DNA from: Nocardioides caldifontis
GTDB taxonomy: Bacteria > Actinomycetota > Actinomycetes > Propionibacteriales > Nocardioidaceae
Assembly (NCBI RefSeq): GCF_008087345.1
Contig: NZ_VHIB01000001.1
Span: 186,001-250,000 of the forward strand
Direction: 5' to 3'
DNA length: 64,000 bases
Positions within the stretch are counted from its first letter, which is position 1, and the number at the start of each line of letters is the position of its first letter. Position numbers and translations under genes: made by a program. The notes under the pieces are model-generated. The model searched no databases, was not told the origin of the DNA, and worked only from the letters and a program-made list of their open reading frames with translations. Below, piece by piece: positions 32,326-41,882 of the stretch.

Positions 32326-33366
32326 TCAGTTGCCGACGGCCCGCTGCAGCCACCCACGCGGGACGGTGACGCCGAGCTCCTCGAGGTCGGCGCGGAGCCC
32401 GTCGTCGAGCACCCCGCCGCGCAGCACCTGGAGGGTGCGGAGCCGGATGTCGCGGTTGCCCTCGAGCATCCGCGGGCCGTCGTCGGTGACCATCACGTCC
32501 CAGCCGACGAACCGGACCTCGGGGAACAGCTGCGCCACCGTCTCGCACAGCGCGCGCACCTCGCCCCACCACGGCACGGTGGTGCCCCGGAACACCACCC
32601 CGGTCTCGGGGTGCCGGTCGGTGGGCTCGTAGCCGGCCTTGCTCACCTGCACGCCCTGCCCGACCAGCCCGGTGTCGACGTCGATGTCGGCCCCGACCGA
32701 GCCGCCCCAGACGTGGTCGGTCATCGAGTGGCGCCGCCCGAGCCGGAGGTGGGCCCCGACGTGGCGGAGAGTGCCGTCCACGCGGCGGAGCGTGTAGACC
32801 CGGACGGTGCTGTGGCCCTGCGGCGCGTACGGGTCCATCGCGTGGTGCTGCCGGAGCCGCCGCTGCACGACCACCGGGCCCTCCACCGCAGCCGCGCTCC
32901 GCTCGAGCGCCTTCACCAGCCGGACCTTCTTGCCCCGCACGGTCGTGCCGGTCCGGGCGTCCTCGTCGAGGTCGGTGAAGATCACCACCCCGCGACCCCG
33001 GCCGCCGCGGGCCGGCTTGACCACCAGCCCGTCGCGGTACGCCGTCAGCGCCGCCCGGACCTCGTGCGGGTCGTCGGTGCGCGGGTCGAAGACCGCGACC
33101 GTCTCGGGGACCGGGAGCCCGCGAGCCGCGAGCACGGCGCGGAACTCCTCCTTGTCGTCGAGCACGGCGAGGTCCGGCCCGGTGTTGAGGACCGGCAGCC
33201 AGCGCGCGCAGGCCGGCCAGCCGACGTAGCCGGTGGCCTCCTTCAACGGCCGGTGGTCGAACCCGAAGGCGGCGTAGTCCCCGTCGTCGAGCTCCGCGAT
33301 CCTCGCGACGGCGGCCCGGCGGAGCCGGTCCCGCACCTGCACCGCACCGGTCCGCACCCGGCTCAC
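32326..33366 (-). CDS. ATP-grasp protein (sugar-transfer-associated type)
   Basis: A 346-residue ATP-grasp enzyme. ATP-binding strands: LVVKPARGGRGRGVVIF and VVVQRRLRQH. Family markers follow: HSTVRVYTLRRVDG, GGSVGADIDVDTGLV, DRHPETGVVFRGTTVPWW and FVGWDVMVTDDGPRMLEGN with metal-binding residues. These fit the ATPgrasp_ST/alpha-L-glutamate-ligase-like family, whose substrates are poorly known. Its GTG start overlaps the recD stop by 4 bp (GTGA), so it is translationally linked to recBCD. No other glycan gene is near. Confidence 0.8.
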   Translation of the reverse strand: MSRVRTGAVQVRDRLRRAAVARIAELDDGDYAAFGFDHRPLKEATGYVGWPACARWLPVLNTGPDLAVLDDKEEFRAVLAARGLPVPETVAVFDPRTDDPHEVRAALTAYRDGLVVKPARGGRGRGVVIFTDLDEDARTGTTVRGKKVRLVKALERSAAAVEGPVVVQRRLRQHHAMDPYAPQGHSTVRVYTLRRVDGTLRHVGAHLRLGRRHSMTDHVWGGSVGADIDVDTGLVGQGVQVSKAGYEPTDRHPETGVVFRGTTVPWWGEVRALCETVAQLFPEVRFVGWDVMVTDDGPRMLEGNRDIRLRTLQVLRGGVLDDGLRADLEELGVTVPRGWLQRAVGN

Positions 33367-35144
33367 CCGCCGAGCCGCCGGGCCAGGCCGGTCGCCCGCT
33401 GGGCCTGGCGCTCGACGGCGGCGCGGACCGACTCCTCGCTCCCCACCACGCGCACGGCGGAGCGGGCGCGGGTCACCGCGGTGTAGAAGAGCTCCCGGGT
33501 CAGGATCCGTGACTCGGGCTCGGGGAGGAGGACCGTCACCTCGTCGAACTGGCTGCCCTGGCTGCGGTGCACCGTCATCGCGTGGGCGGTCGACACGTCG
33601 GCGAGCCGCGCGGTGCTCAGGGTCTTCACCGCTCCCGGCACCGCCCCGTCCCCGAGCACCGCGGTCACCCCGCCGGCCGGGTCGGCGCAGACCACGCCGG
33701 TGTCGCCGTTGAACAGCCCGAGGCCGTAGTCGTTGGAGCTCACGATCAGCGGGCGGCCGGCGTACCACTCGGGGAGCCAGTCGCGCCCGGTCCCCTCCAT
33801 GAGGAGCCGTTCGACGAACCGGTTCCAGTGGCCGACGCCGTAGGGCCCCTCGCGGTGGGCGCAGAGCAGCCGGTGGCGGTCGAACCGCAGCAGCGCCTCC
33901 GCGTGGTCCCCCGCCTCGGCCGCCGCCGCGAGCGCGAGGACGTGCTCGCCCAGCAGCCCGGGAAGCTCGTCGGCGTCGGCCCACCGGACGCGCTCATCGC
34001 CGGCCCCCAGCCGGGCCAGCACCTCGTCGGCGTCCCCGGTGCGCACCGCCTCGGCCAGTCCCCCGATCGCGTGGCCGTAGCGGCGGGTGGTGGTGAGCCG
34101 GGTGACCGGGCCGGCGCCTGTCGAGGCTGCCGCCGCGTAGCCGTCGACCAGGTCCTTGAGCACCGCCCCGGCCTCCACCGACGCCAGCTGGTCGGCGTCG
34201 CCGACGAGCACCAGCCGCGCGTCGGGGCGGACCGCCTCGAGCAGCCGGGCCATCAGCGACAGCGACACCATCGAGGTCTCGTCGACGACCACCACGTCGT
34301 GCGGGAGCCGGTTGCCGCGGTGGTGGCGGAACCGCGTGCGGTTGTCGGGGCGGCTGCCGAGCAGCCGGTGCAGCGTGGTCGCCTCGAGCGAACGGATCCG
34401 CTCGACCCGGGCGCGCTCCTGCTCGCCGTCGTCGGGCCGGGCGCCGGGGAAGGTGGGCTGCTGCGTCGCCTCGCGGACCGCCTGCGCCATCCGGGCGGCG
34501 GCCTTCCCGGTCGGCGCGGCCAGCGCGATCCGCAGCGGCTCGTCCGACTGGCTCAGCAGCACGCCGAGCAGCCGCGCGACCGTCGTGGTCTTGCCGGTGC
34601 CGGGGCCGCCGGTCATCACCGTCGTCCACTGCCGGCAGGCCGCCTCGGCCGCGCCCCGCTGGTCGGTGAAGGAGTCGCCGGGGAAGTACGCCTCGAGCCC
34701 CTGCGGCAGCCGGGTCCCCGGCTCGGGCGGTGGCGCGGCCGCCCGCGCCTCGAGGGCCGCGACGACCTGGCTCTCCTCCCGCCAGTAGCGGTCGAGGTAG
34801 AGCAGCCCGTCCTCGACCCGGAGCGCCGACCCCGCGAGCGGGCTCGCGGAGACGGTCGCCGCCCATCGGTCGGGGTCCGGCCAGGGGAGCTCGGGCGCCA
34901 CCTCGGCGACCCGGTCGAGCGCGAGGGAGACCGAGCCGGAGCGGACCGCCCGCACGGCGAGCGCGGCCGCGAGCAGCACCTCCTCGTCGTCCTCCCCGGC
35001 GAGCCGGCCGAGCCGCCGGGCGACGTGGACGTCGGCGGCGGTCAGCACCCCCGCGGCGTTGTGGTCGTGGAGCAGCCCCGTGGCCCGCAGCGCGAGTCGA
35101 CGGTCGCGGGGGTCCTCGGGCGGCGCGAGCTCGGTCGTGGTCAT
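33363..35144 (-). CDS. recD: exodeoxyribonuclease V subunit alpha (RecD helicase)
   Basis: A 593-residue SF1 5'-3' helicase. The N-terminal domain is typical RecD (LALRATGLLHDHNAAGVLTAADV). Motif I is TGGPGTGKTTTVARLLG at residue ~177. Later motifs are VVVDETSMVSLSLMARLL, LVGDADQLASVEAGAVLKD and MTVHRSQGSQFDEVTVLLP, with YTAVTRARSAVRVVG at the end. It forms the RecBCD complex with the two upstream genes for double-strand-break end resection. Start overlaps the recB stop (ATGA). Confidence 0.95.
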   Translation of the reverse strand: MTTTELAPPEDPRDRRLALRATGLLHDHNAAGVLTAADVHVARRLGRLAGEDDEEVLLAAALAVRAVRSGSVSLALDRVAEVAPELPWPDPDRWAATVSASPLAGSALRVEDGLLYLDRYWREESQVVAALEARAAAPPPEPGTRLPQGLEAYFPGDSFTDQRGAAEAACRQWTTVMTGGPGTGKTTTVARLLGVLLSQSDEPLRIALAAPTGKAAARMAQAVREATQQPTFPGARPDDGEQERARVERIRSLEATTLHRLLGSRPDNRTRFRHHRGNRLPHDVVVVDETSMVSLSLMARLLEAVRPDARLVLVGDADQLASVEAGAVLKDLVDGYAAAASTGAGPVTRLTTTRRYGHAIGGLAEAVRTGDADEVLARLGAGDERVRWADADELPGLLGEHVLALAAAAEAGDHAEALLRFDRHRLLCAHREGPYGVGHWNRFVERLLMEGTGRDWLPEWYAGRPLIVSSNDYGLGLFNGDTGVVCADPAGGVTAVLGDGAVPGAVKTLSTARLADVSTAHAMTVHRSQGSQFDEVTVLLPEPESRILTRELFYTAVTRARSAVRVVGSEESVRAAVERQAQRATGLARRLGG

Positions 35145-38100
35145 CGGCCCACCCCTCCCTGTCGACCGGGCGCTCCGGCGCCGCCACGGACACCGTCGAG
35201 CAGCCCCGAGACCGCGTCGACGAGCGCGACCGGCGGTCGCCACGAGAACACGCCGCAGGGGTGGCCGTCCACCAGCGGTGTGTCGGGACCGCACATGCCG
35301 CGGAGGTAGAGGTACGCCACGCCGCCGAGGTGGCGCTCCGGCTCGTAGCCCCGGACCCGCCACCGCAGGAACCGGTGCAGCACCACGGCGTACAGCAGGG
35401 CCTGGAGCGGGTAGCTCGAGTGCGTCATCGCCGCGGCGAGCCGCTCGGGGCGGTAGTGGTCGGAGGTCAGCGGCTCGTCCGGTCCGCCGAGCCAGTTGCT
35501 CTTGTAGTCGACGACCAGGAACCGCTCGCCCAGCCGGAGCACGACGTCGACCGAGCCGGTGAGGTAGCCGTGCAGCAGCTGGGCGGCGTGGCCCTCCCCG
35601 TCGAGGACGTCGGCGTACGGCAACAGCGGGTCGCCCTCGGGGAGGTGCGCCCGCAGCAGCGGCCCGAGGTCGGAGAGCCGGGCGCGGGTGGCGGGGTGGT
35701 CGAGCACGTCCCCGCCGGCGAGCGGCAGCTCGAAGTCGAGCTCGGCCATCCGGTCCTGCAGCCCGATGGTCCGCAGCGTGCGCCCCTCGGCGAGCGGGCC
35801 TAGCGGCGAGTCGTGGACCGCGACGAGCGCCGACGCGAGCGCCTCCTCGTCGACGTCGACGGGCCACCGGACCCGATGGGCGCGGACCTGCTCCAGCAAC
35901 GCCGCGTGGAGGTCGCCGCCGTGGTCGGGCGCCGCGGGGTCAGTCGTCTCCAGCACCGCGTGGACCAGCGACCCGAAGGTCGCGCCGACGGGCAGGTCGG
36001 CCATCGGCGACGGCACCCCGCCACCGCTCGCCACCGGCGGCACCACCACGTCGGGCTCGTCCTGCTTGGGGACGACCTCCGGCTCGCTGCCGAAGGCAGC
36101 CACCGGCTCGGCCGCCGCTGCGGCGCTGCTCAGCGCGGTGTACGACGTGCGCCGCCACACCGGGTCGACCGCGCGGGTCCACCGGCGCACCTGGAGCCGC
36201 TCGGCACCCGGGCGGGCCGGCGGGGGCACGGCCGGACGGTCGCCGACCGGCTCCACGCTCGGACCACCGGCGGCCTCCCAGTGGCGGAGGATCTCGAGGG
36301 CCCGCTCGTCACCGGGCACCGGGGCGGAGCGGAGCACCTCGGCCTGGCCGGGACGGCGTCCGAAGAGCATCCGGTGCAGCGGTGCGGTCGCGGTGTTCTT
36401 CGCGCTCGGGAACCACCAGGTGACCAGCTGGGACTGGGCACGGGTCATGGCGACGTACAGCAGCCGGAGGTCCTCCCCCGCCTCCTCCTCGGTGGCGCGG
36501 TGGCACGCCTCGGAGCCGGAGCCGCTGCCGCCGACGTCGAGGCACCGGGTGCCGTCGTCGTCGTGGTAGAGCGGGTAGGCCGGGGTGCGCGGGTAAAGGT
36601 CGGCGACGAACGGCAGGTGGACGACCGGGAACTGCAGCCCCTTGCTGCCGTGGATGGTGAGGATCTGCACCGCCGCGGCGTCGCTGTCGAGCCGGCGGGT
36701 CCGCTCGCCGGTGACGTCGAGCCGTGCCTGCGCCATCCGCTCGCGCATCCACGCGAGCAGGGCGACCAGCCCGAGCCGGTCCCGGGAGGCGACGTCGTGG
36801 AGCGACTCCCCGACGTGGCGCAGGTCGGTCATCAGCCGTTCGCCGCCCTCCTGGCCGAGGGCGCGCGAGACCAGCCCCTGACGGGCGACCGCGGTCTCGA
36901 AGACCGCCGCCACGCCGCGGAGCCGGAGCAGGTCCGCCCAGTCGCGCAGGACCTCGCCGACCCGCTGGGTGAGCGCGTCGCCCTCCTCGTCGAGCTCCGC
37001 CGCGGTGTGGCCGAAGAAGGTGGTGAGGGCCGCCGCCCGCACCCGCCCGCTGCGGTGCGGCTGCTCCATCGCCTCGAGCAGGCAGAGCCACTCGTCGGCG
37101 CCCTGGGTCGAGTAGACGCTGCCGCTCCCGGCGATCACTGCCTGGATCCCCGCGGCGGCGAGCCCTGCGCGGGCGACCTCGCACTGTTTGCGTGTCTCGC
37201 AGAGCACCGCGACGTCGGCGGCCCGCAGCGGCCGGCCGCAGAAGGTGGCGTCGGAGGCGAGCAGCGCCTTGATGTCCGCGGCCAGGTCGGCCGCGACGAG
37301 CTCACGGAGCTCCCCGATCGCGACGCCCTTGCTCCTTCCACCGCTCTTCCCTTGGGGGAACCGGGCGGCGTCGACCACCCGGATCCGGAACGGCGCCGGT
37401 GACGGCGCACCCTCCAACCGGCGGTCGGGGTGCGCGGCGGTCACGTCGCGGACGACGATCTTCTCCTCGCCGAGCGCGGCCCCCCGGAGGACGGCCTGGA
37501 CGGAGTCGAGGAGCGGCCGGTCGCTGCGGTAGCTGGTGCCGAGCGTCCGCTTCTCGTGGGCGGTCTCCTCGGCCTGCAGGTAGGTGACCACGTCGCCGCC
37601 GCGGAAGGCGTAGATCGCCTGCTTGGGGTCACCGATGAGCACCATCCGCGCCTGGCCGCCGAACGCCCGGTCGAGCACCTGCCACTGCACGGGGTCGGTG
37701 TCCTGGAACTCGTCGACGAGGACGACGTGCCACCGCTCCTGCATCCGCTGCCGTGCCGGGGCGTCGTCGTCCTCGAGCGCGTCGGCGAGCCGGCTCAGCA
37801 GGTCGTCGTAGCTGAGGACGCCGAGCCGCCGCTTGCGGAGCTCCATCTCGTCGCGGACCGCGCGGGCGAACCGGAACCGCATCCCGGCCGGGGTTCCCTC
37901 CTCGGCGTCCTGCGGCTCGAGCCGTGCCTGCGGGTCGCCGACGGCCTTCCGCGCCACCTCCAGCGCCGTACGGCGGTCGAAGGCCGGGACCTCGTCGACG
38001 TGGGCGTACCGCCGGAGGTACAGGTCGTCGACCACCTCGACCAGCAGGTCGTCGAGGTCCTCCACGAGCCGGGCCCCCGCGTCGGTGTCGCCGGCCACGC

Positions 38101-38536
38101 CGAGGCTGCGGAGCACCAGCTGGCAGAACTGGTGGGTGGTGGCGATCGTCGCGCCGTCGAAGTCGGTGAGCGCGTCGCGGAGCCGGGCACGCCGCTCCTC
38201 GAGCTCGGCGGTGTCGGCGTCGAGGAGCTGCTCGACCAGGGCGTCCGGCTCCGACGACGGCCGACCGTCCAGCGCAGCATCGAGCGCCTGCTCGGCGGCG
38301 ACGAGCTGGGTGCGGACCCGTTCGCGGAGCTCCTGGCTCGCAGCGCGTCCGAAGGTGACCACCAGCATCTTCTCGAGCGGGGCGTGCCCCTCGGCGACGA
38401 ACCGGGTGACGAGCGCGGCGATCGTCCAGGTCTTGCCGGTGCCGGCGCTCGCCTCGAGGAGCGTGGTGGTCCCGGGCGCAGGCAGCGGCCCGCAGATGTC
38501 GAAGACCTCGGGCTCGAGGGCGGTGGGGGCGGTCAC
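35141..38536 (-). CDS. recB: exodeoxyribonuclease V subunit beta (RecB helicase-nuclease)
   Basis: A 1131-residue UvrD-type helicase fused to a nuclease. Motif I is LLEASAGTGKTWTIAAL (~30-45). Motif II is VVLVDEFQDTDPVQWQVL and later LTIHGSKGLQFPVVHLPFV, with YVAMTRAQSQLVTWW. The C-terminal nuclease domain has FLVVDYKSNWLGG near residue 1007 (catalytic Asp and Lys) and a QLLHGYLTGSVDVVL region before it. Length and order match RecB. GTG start overlaps the recC stop (GTGA). Confidence 0.95.
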   Translation of the reverse strand: MTAPTALEPEVFDICGPLPAPGTTTLLEASAGTGKTWTIAALVTRFVAEGHAPLEKMLVVTFGRAASQELRERVRTQLVAAEQALDAALDGRPSSEPDALVEQLLDADTAELEERRARLRDALTDFDGATIATTHQFCQLVLRSLGVAGDTDAGARLVEDLDDLLVEVVDDLYLRRYAHVDEVPAFDRRTALEVARKAVGDPQARLEPQDAEEGTPAGMRFRFARAVRDEMELRKRRLGVLSYDDLLSRLADALEDDDAPARQRMQERWHVVLVDEFQDTDPVQWQVLDRAFGGQARMVLIGDPKQAIYAFRGGDVVTYLQAEETAHEKRTLGTSYRSDRPLLDSVQAVLRGAALGEEKIVVRDVTAAHPDRRLEGAPSPAPFRIRVVDAARFPQGKSGGRSKGVAIGELRELVAADLAADIKALLASDATFCGRPLRAADVAVLCETRKQCEVARAGLAAAGIQAVIAGSGSVYSTQGADEWLCLLEAMEQPHRSGRVRAAALTTFFGHTAAELDEEGDALTQRVGEVLRDWADLLRLRGVAAVFETAVARQGLVSRALGQEGGERLMTDLRHVGESLHDVASRDRLGLVALLAWMRERMAQARLDVTGERTRRLDSDAAAVQILTIHGSKGLQFPVVHLPFVADLYPRTPAYPLYHDDDGTRCLDVGGSGSGSEACHRATEEEAGEDLRLLYVAMTRAQSQLVTWWFPSAKNTATAPLHRMLFGRRPGQAEVLRSAPVPGDERALEILRHWEAAGGPSVEPVGDRPAVPPPARPGAERLQVRRWTRAVDPVWRRTSYTALSSAAAAAEPVAAFGSEPEVVPKQDEPDVVVPPVASGGGVPSPMADLPVGATFGSLVHAVLETTDPAAPDHGGDLHAALLEQVRAHRVRWPVDVDEEALASALVAVHDSPLGPLAEGRTLRTIGLQDRMAELDFELPLAGGDVLDHPATRARLSDLGPLLRAHLPEGDPLLPYADVLDGEGHAAQLLHGYLTGSVDVVLRLGERFLVVDYKSNWLGGPDEPLTSDHYRPERLAAAMTHSSYPLQALLYAVVLHRFLRWRVRGYEPERHLGGVAYLYLRGMCGPDTPLVDGHPCGVFSWRPPVALVDAVSGLLDGVRGGAGAPGRQGGVGR

Positions 38537-41500
38537 GAGCTCACCTGCTCGTGGTCGAAGACGGGGTCCCAGATGCGGCGGGAGTACTGGCCCAGCCGGT
38601 TCCGCTCCCCGGCGACCCACTGCTCGTCGGGGCGCGCATCCTCGAGGAGCCGGCTGAACGGGGCTGCCCGGCCGTGCACCCGCACGTGGGCGGCGTCCTC
38701 CTGCTCGCCGGGCACCGGACTGTTGTCGCCGGGCTCCCACTCCCGCTTCGCGGACCAGAGCGGGTTCTTGTGCGCCCGGACCGCGTCGGCCCAAGCGTGG
38801 CCGGTCTTCAACGGCAGCGGCAGCGGCTCGCGGAGCCCCCGGTCGTGGACGTCGACCAGCGCGCGGAGGAGGTCGAGGGCGGAGTGGTCGACCGGGCCGA
38901 GCAGCGAGCGCCGCCACCCCTGGGCCTTGTGGTAGCCGTAGGTCGCCGCGGTCCACACCTGGTCGGGGAGCCCCGCCGAGAGCGCGAGCAGGTCCACCCA
39001 GCTGGCGAGCCGGTGCTTGGCCGACAGCGAGGAGTAGTGGACCCGCACGATCCGGTTGCCGCGCACGTCGGGCACCACCCCGGTCAGCCGCCGGCCGCCG
39101 CCGAGGTCGACGGTGACGTCGACGGACCGAGGCTCGAGCGAGCGGTCGGGGGCGCTGGCGAGGTAGAGCCCGTTGACCCGCTGGGCGATCTCCTCGAGCA
39201 GCCGGGTGCCGAGCTGGAGCGGGGGCAGGTCGCCGCGGTACTGCTCGGCGAGGAAGACGTGCTGCGGGTCGAGCCCCGAGATCGCCTGGCGGAGGACCCG
39301 GTCGCCGACCTGCCACTTGGTCAATGCGTCGAGCTCGACCGGCAGCGCGTCGTCGACCTGCTCGTGCTCGGCGGGGACGGCCACGTCCAGCCGCTGCCGC
39401 AGGAAGCCGCGGACCGGGTGGGCGAGGAACGCCTGGAGCGCCTCGAGGGTCACGTCCGGAGCGGTGGCGGCCGGCAGCGGCTCGCCCGCGATCGGCACGG
39501 CCTCCGCCCGTGGACCGGCGGCCGCGCGGGCCCCGGCGAGCGCCGCGCGGTCGAAGCTGAACGGGCGGTCGCCGGTGAAGTTGCGCGGGTCGAACGGCTG
39601 GAGCGGGTGGCGGACCAGCGCCTGCTCGCGGGCGCCGGGGACGGTCCGCTCGAGGGCGTCGAGCAGCTCACCGAGCGGGACCGCCGGCGGCCGCTCCTGG
39701 CCGGAGTGCTCGTTGGCCCCGGTGTAGGTGACGACGAGCGTCTCGCCGGTGGCCAGCACCGCGTCGAGGAGGAGCTGGCGGTCCTCGCTCCTCGGGTCGC
39801 GCTCGCCGGTCATCGGGTCGCGGGCGAGGACGTCGTCGCCGTCGGTCACGGTGCTCCGCGGGAAGAGTCCGTCGTCGAGCCCGACGAGGCAGACCACGCG
39901 GTGCGGCACCGAGCGCATCGGGACGAGCGTGGAGACGGTGAGGTTGCCGGTGCGGAAGTTCGCCCGGGTGGGCCGGGGCTCCAGCCGCAGCTCGAGGAGG
40001 GTGCGGACGTCGGGGAGCCGCAGCTCGGTGCCCCCGCTGCCGGCGGTCCGCCCCGCCTCCAGCACCCCGTCGAGCTCGCGCTCGAACTGGGTGACCTGCC
40101 AGGCGTCCCGTGGCGCCGTCGAGCCGAGGTCGAGCACCCCTTCGCGGAGCAGCGTCACCCACTCCTCGAGGGTGCGTGCCCCGCGGAGCGCGACGACCAC
40201 CCGCTCGAGCCGGTCCACCATCTCGGCGAGCCGGCCGGCGAGGTCGACGGCCGAGCTGCCGACGTCGTCGAGCGGCAGGCACGGCCCAAGGGTGCACCCC
40301 TCCTCCTCGGCCATCGCCGCGCCGAGCAGGATCCGGTCGAGCCCGGCCTGCCAGGTGTTCTGGCCGAGCCGCTGCAGCTTGTACGGCGCCCGCAGCTCGC
40401 TGGTCAGCCCCCACCGGACCCCGGCGGACTCCACCCACGTGGTGATCGTCGCGAGGTCGTCGTCGCCCCAGGCGAACCGGTGGCGCACCGGCTCGGCGGC
40501 CGCCAGGTCGAGCACCTCGCTGGCCGTGGCCCGGCCGCCGGCGATCGTGACCAGGGTCGCCGCCATCGCGAGCAGCGGGTTGGTGCTCATCAGCCCGCGG
40601 TCGGCGAGCCGGACCCGGAGCCCGTGAGCCGGGTGGGCGTCGGTCGCACCGTCCCCGAGCCCGAAGGCGGCGGAGAACAGCGGCGCGTAGGCCTCCACGT
40701 CGGGGCACATGACGAGGACGTCGCGCGGCTCGAGGGTCGGGTCGTCCTCCATCAGCCCGACCAGCAACTCGCGGAGCACCTCCACCTGGCGCATCGCCCC
40801 GTGGCAGGCGTGCACCTGGACGCTGCGGTCGGCCGGGTCGAGGGTGCGGGAGGCGGTGCTGGCAGCCGTCGGGACCGTGTCGTCCCGGAGGTCCTGCTGG
40901 AGGAGGCCGAGGAGCGTGGTCCGCGGTGGCGCGGACGCCGGCACGACGTGGCTCTCCACCGGCCCGAGCACCGCCAGCGACCGTTGCAGCTCGCGGGCGT
41001 CCCGGCCCAGCGACGAGAGCAGCGGGTGGTGCACGAGGCGGCCGCTGCCGTCCGCAGCGCGCCGGACCGGCCCGTCGGCGAGGGCGCCCTCCAGCCGCGA
41101 CCACGCCGCGGGCGACGGCTGCGGGAGCCAGAGGTGGACCTCGCGGACCTCGCCGACCGCCCGCAGCAGCTCGAGCTCGGTCCGCGGCATCCGGGTGTGG
41201 CCGAACATCGACAGCCGGTCGGGCAGCGCGAGAGGTCGCCCGCCGCGGACCTCCTCCAGGACGGTGGCGTGGCGGACGTCGGGCGGCGGGGCGTCGACCT
41301 GCGCGACCAGCCGCCGCCACAGCTCCGGCTGCCAGGCGAGGTCGGTGGGGAGCACCACCCCGCAGCCGTCGGTGTCACGGCCCTCCCGCCAGTCGGTGAG
41401 CACGCCGGGACGCTGCACGGCGTAGGCGGCGAACAGCCCCGCGATCCGGCGTACGACGGAGTAGCGGCGCTCCCGTCGCAGCTCGCCCTGCTCACCCTCC

Positions 41501-41865
41501 ACGCCGTGGCCCAGGTGACGGGCGAGCGTGCGGCACCACGGCTCGTCGAGCGCGTCGTCGACGACGTCGAGGAGCGGCCACACGTAGCGGTCCGGGTCCC
41601 AGGGGTCGTCCCGCTCGGTGCCGGTCAGCATCGCCACCAGCGAGCGGGGGTTGAGGAACCGCACCCCGGCGCAGACGCCGTCCTCACCCCGCGGTCCGGC
41701 CCCGAGCCGGTGCGACAGCCGCTGGGCGAGCCACCGCTCGACGCCCTTCGCCGGCACGACGACGACCTCCTCGGCGAAGGGGTCGTCCAGGGGCTCGGCG
41801 AGCAGGGCTGCCAGGGCGTCCGCGAGCGCGTCGGTGCGGGTCGCGTGGTGGAGGTGCAGGGTCAT
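38533..41865 (-). CDS. recC: exodeoxyribonuclease V subunit gamma (RecC)
   Basis: A 1110-residue subunit that recognises Chi-like sites and holds the complex together. N-terminal segment LHLHHATRTDALADALAALL, then VVVPAKGVERWLAQRLSHRLG are RecC hallmarks. A helicase-like fold without a Walker motif follows, with LSMFGHTRMPRTELELLRAV, VHACHGAMRQVEVLRELLVG, DVLVMCPDVEAYAPLFSAAFG and VVCLVGLDDGLFPR. First gene of recC-recB-recD-ATP-grasp. The VOC gene lies only 17 bp upstream on the same strand and may lead the operon. Confidence 0.95.
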   Translation of the reverse strand: MTLHLHHATRTDALADALAALLAEPLDDPFAEEVVVVPAKGVERWLAQRLSHRLGAGPRGEDGVCAGVRFLNPRSLVAMLTGTERDDPWDPDRYVWPLLDVVDDALDEPWCRTLARHLGHGVEGEQGELRRERRYSVVRRIAGLFAAYAVQRPGVLTDWREGRDTDGCGVVLPTDLAWQPELWRRLVAQVDAPPPDVRHATVLEEVRGGRPLALPDRLSMFGHTRMPRTELELLRAVGEVREVHLWLPQPSPAAWSRLEGALADGPVRRAADGSGRLVHHPLLSSLGRDARELQRSLAVLGPVESHVVPASAPPRTTLLGLLQQDLRDDTVPTAASTASRTLDPADRSVQVHACHGAMRQVEVLRELLVGLMEDDPTLEPRDVLVMCPDVEAYAPLFSAAFGLGDGATDAHPAHGLRVRLADRGLMSTNPLLAMAATLVTIAGGRATASEVLDLAAAEPVRHRFAWGDDDLATITTWVESAGVRWGLTSELRAPYKLQRLGQNTWQAGLDRILLGAAMAEEEGCTLGPCLPLDDVGSSAVDLAGRLAEMVDRLERVVVALRGARTLEEWVTLLREGVLDLGSTAPRDAWQVTQFERELDGVLEAGRTAGSGGTELRLPDVRTLLELRLEPRPTRANFRTGNLTVSTLVPMRSVPHRVVCLVGLDDGLFPRSTVTDGDDVLARDPMTGERDPRSEDRQLLLDAVLATGETLVVTYTGANEHSGQERPPAVPLGELLDALERTVPGAREQALVRHPLQPFDPRNFTGDRPFSFDRAALAGARAAAGPRAEAVPIAGEPLPAATAPDVTLEALQAFLAHPVRGFLRQRLDVAVPAEHEQVDDALPVELDALTKWQVGDRVLRQAISGLDPQHVFLAEQYRGDLPPLQLGTRLLEEIAQRVNGLYLASAPDRSLEPRSVDVTVDLGGGRRLTGVVPDVRGNRIVRVHYSSLSAKHRLASWVDLLALSAGLPDQVWTAATYGYHKAQGWRRSLLGPVDHSALDLLRALVDVHDRGLREPLPLPLKTGHAWADAVRAHKNPLWSAKREWEPGDNSPVPGEQEDAAHVRVHGRAAPFSRLLEDARPDEQWVAGERNRLGQYSRRIWDPVFDHEQVSS

Positions 41866-41882
41866 GGAGGTCCGGCGGTCCC

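Noticed and set aside
38536-41865. AdnAB instead of RecBCD
   Set aside because: Three subunits in the order recC, recB, recD with a RecC-type inactive helicase and a RecD helicase are present; AdnAB is a two-subunit set.
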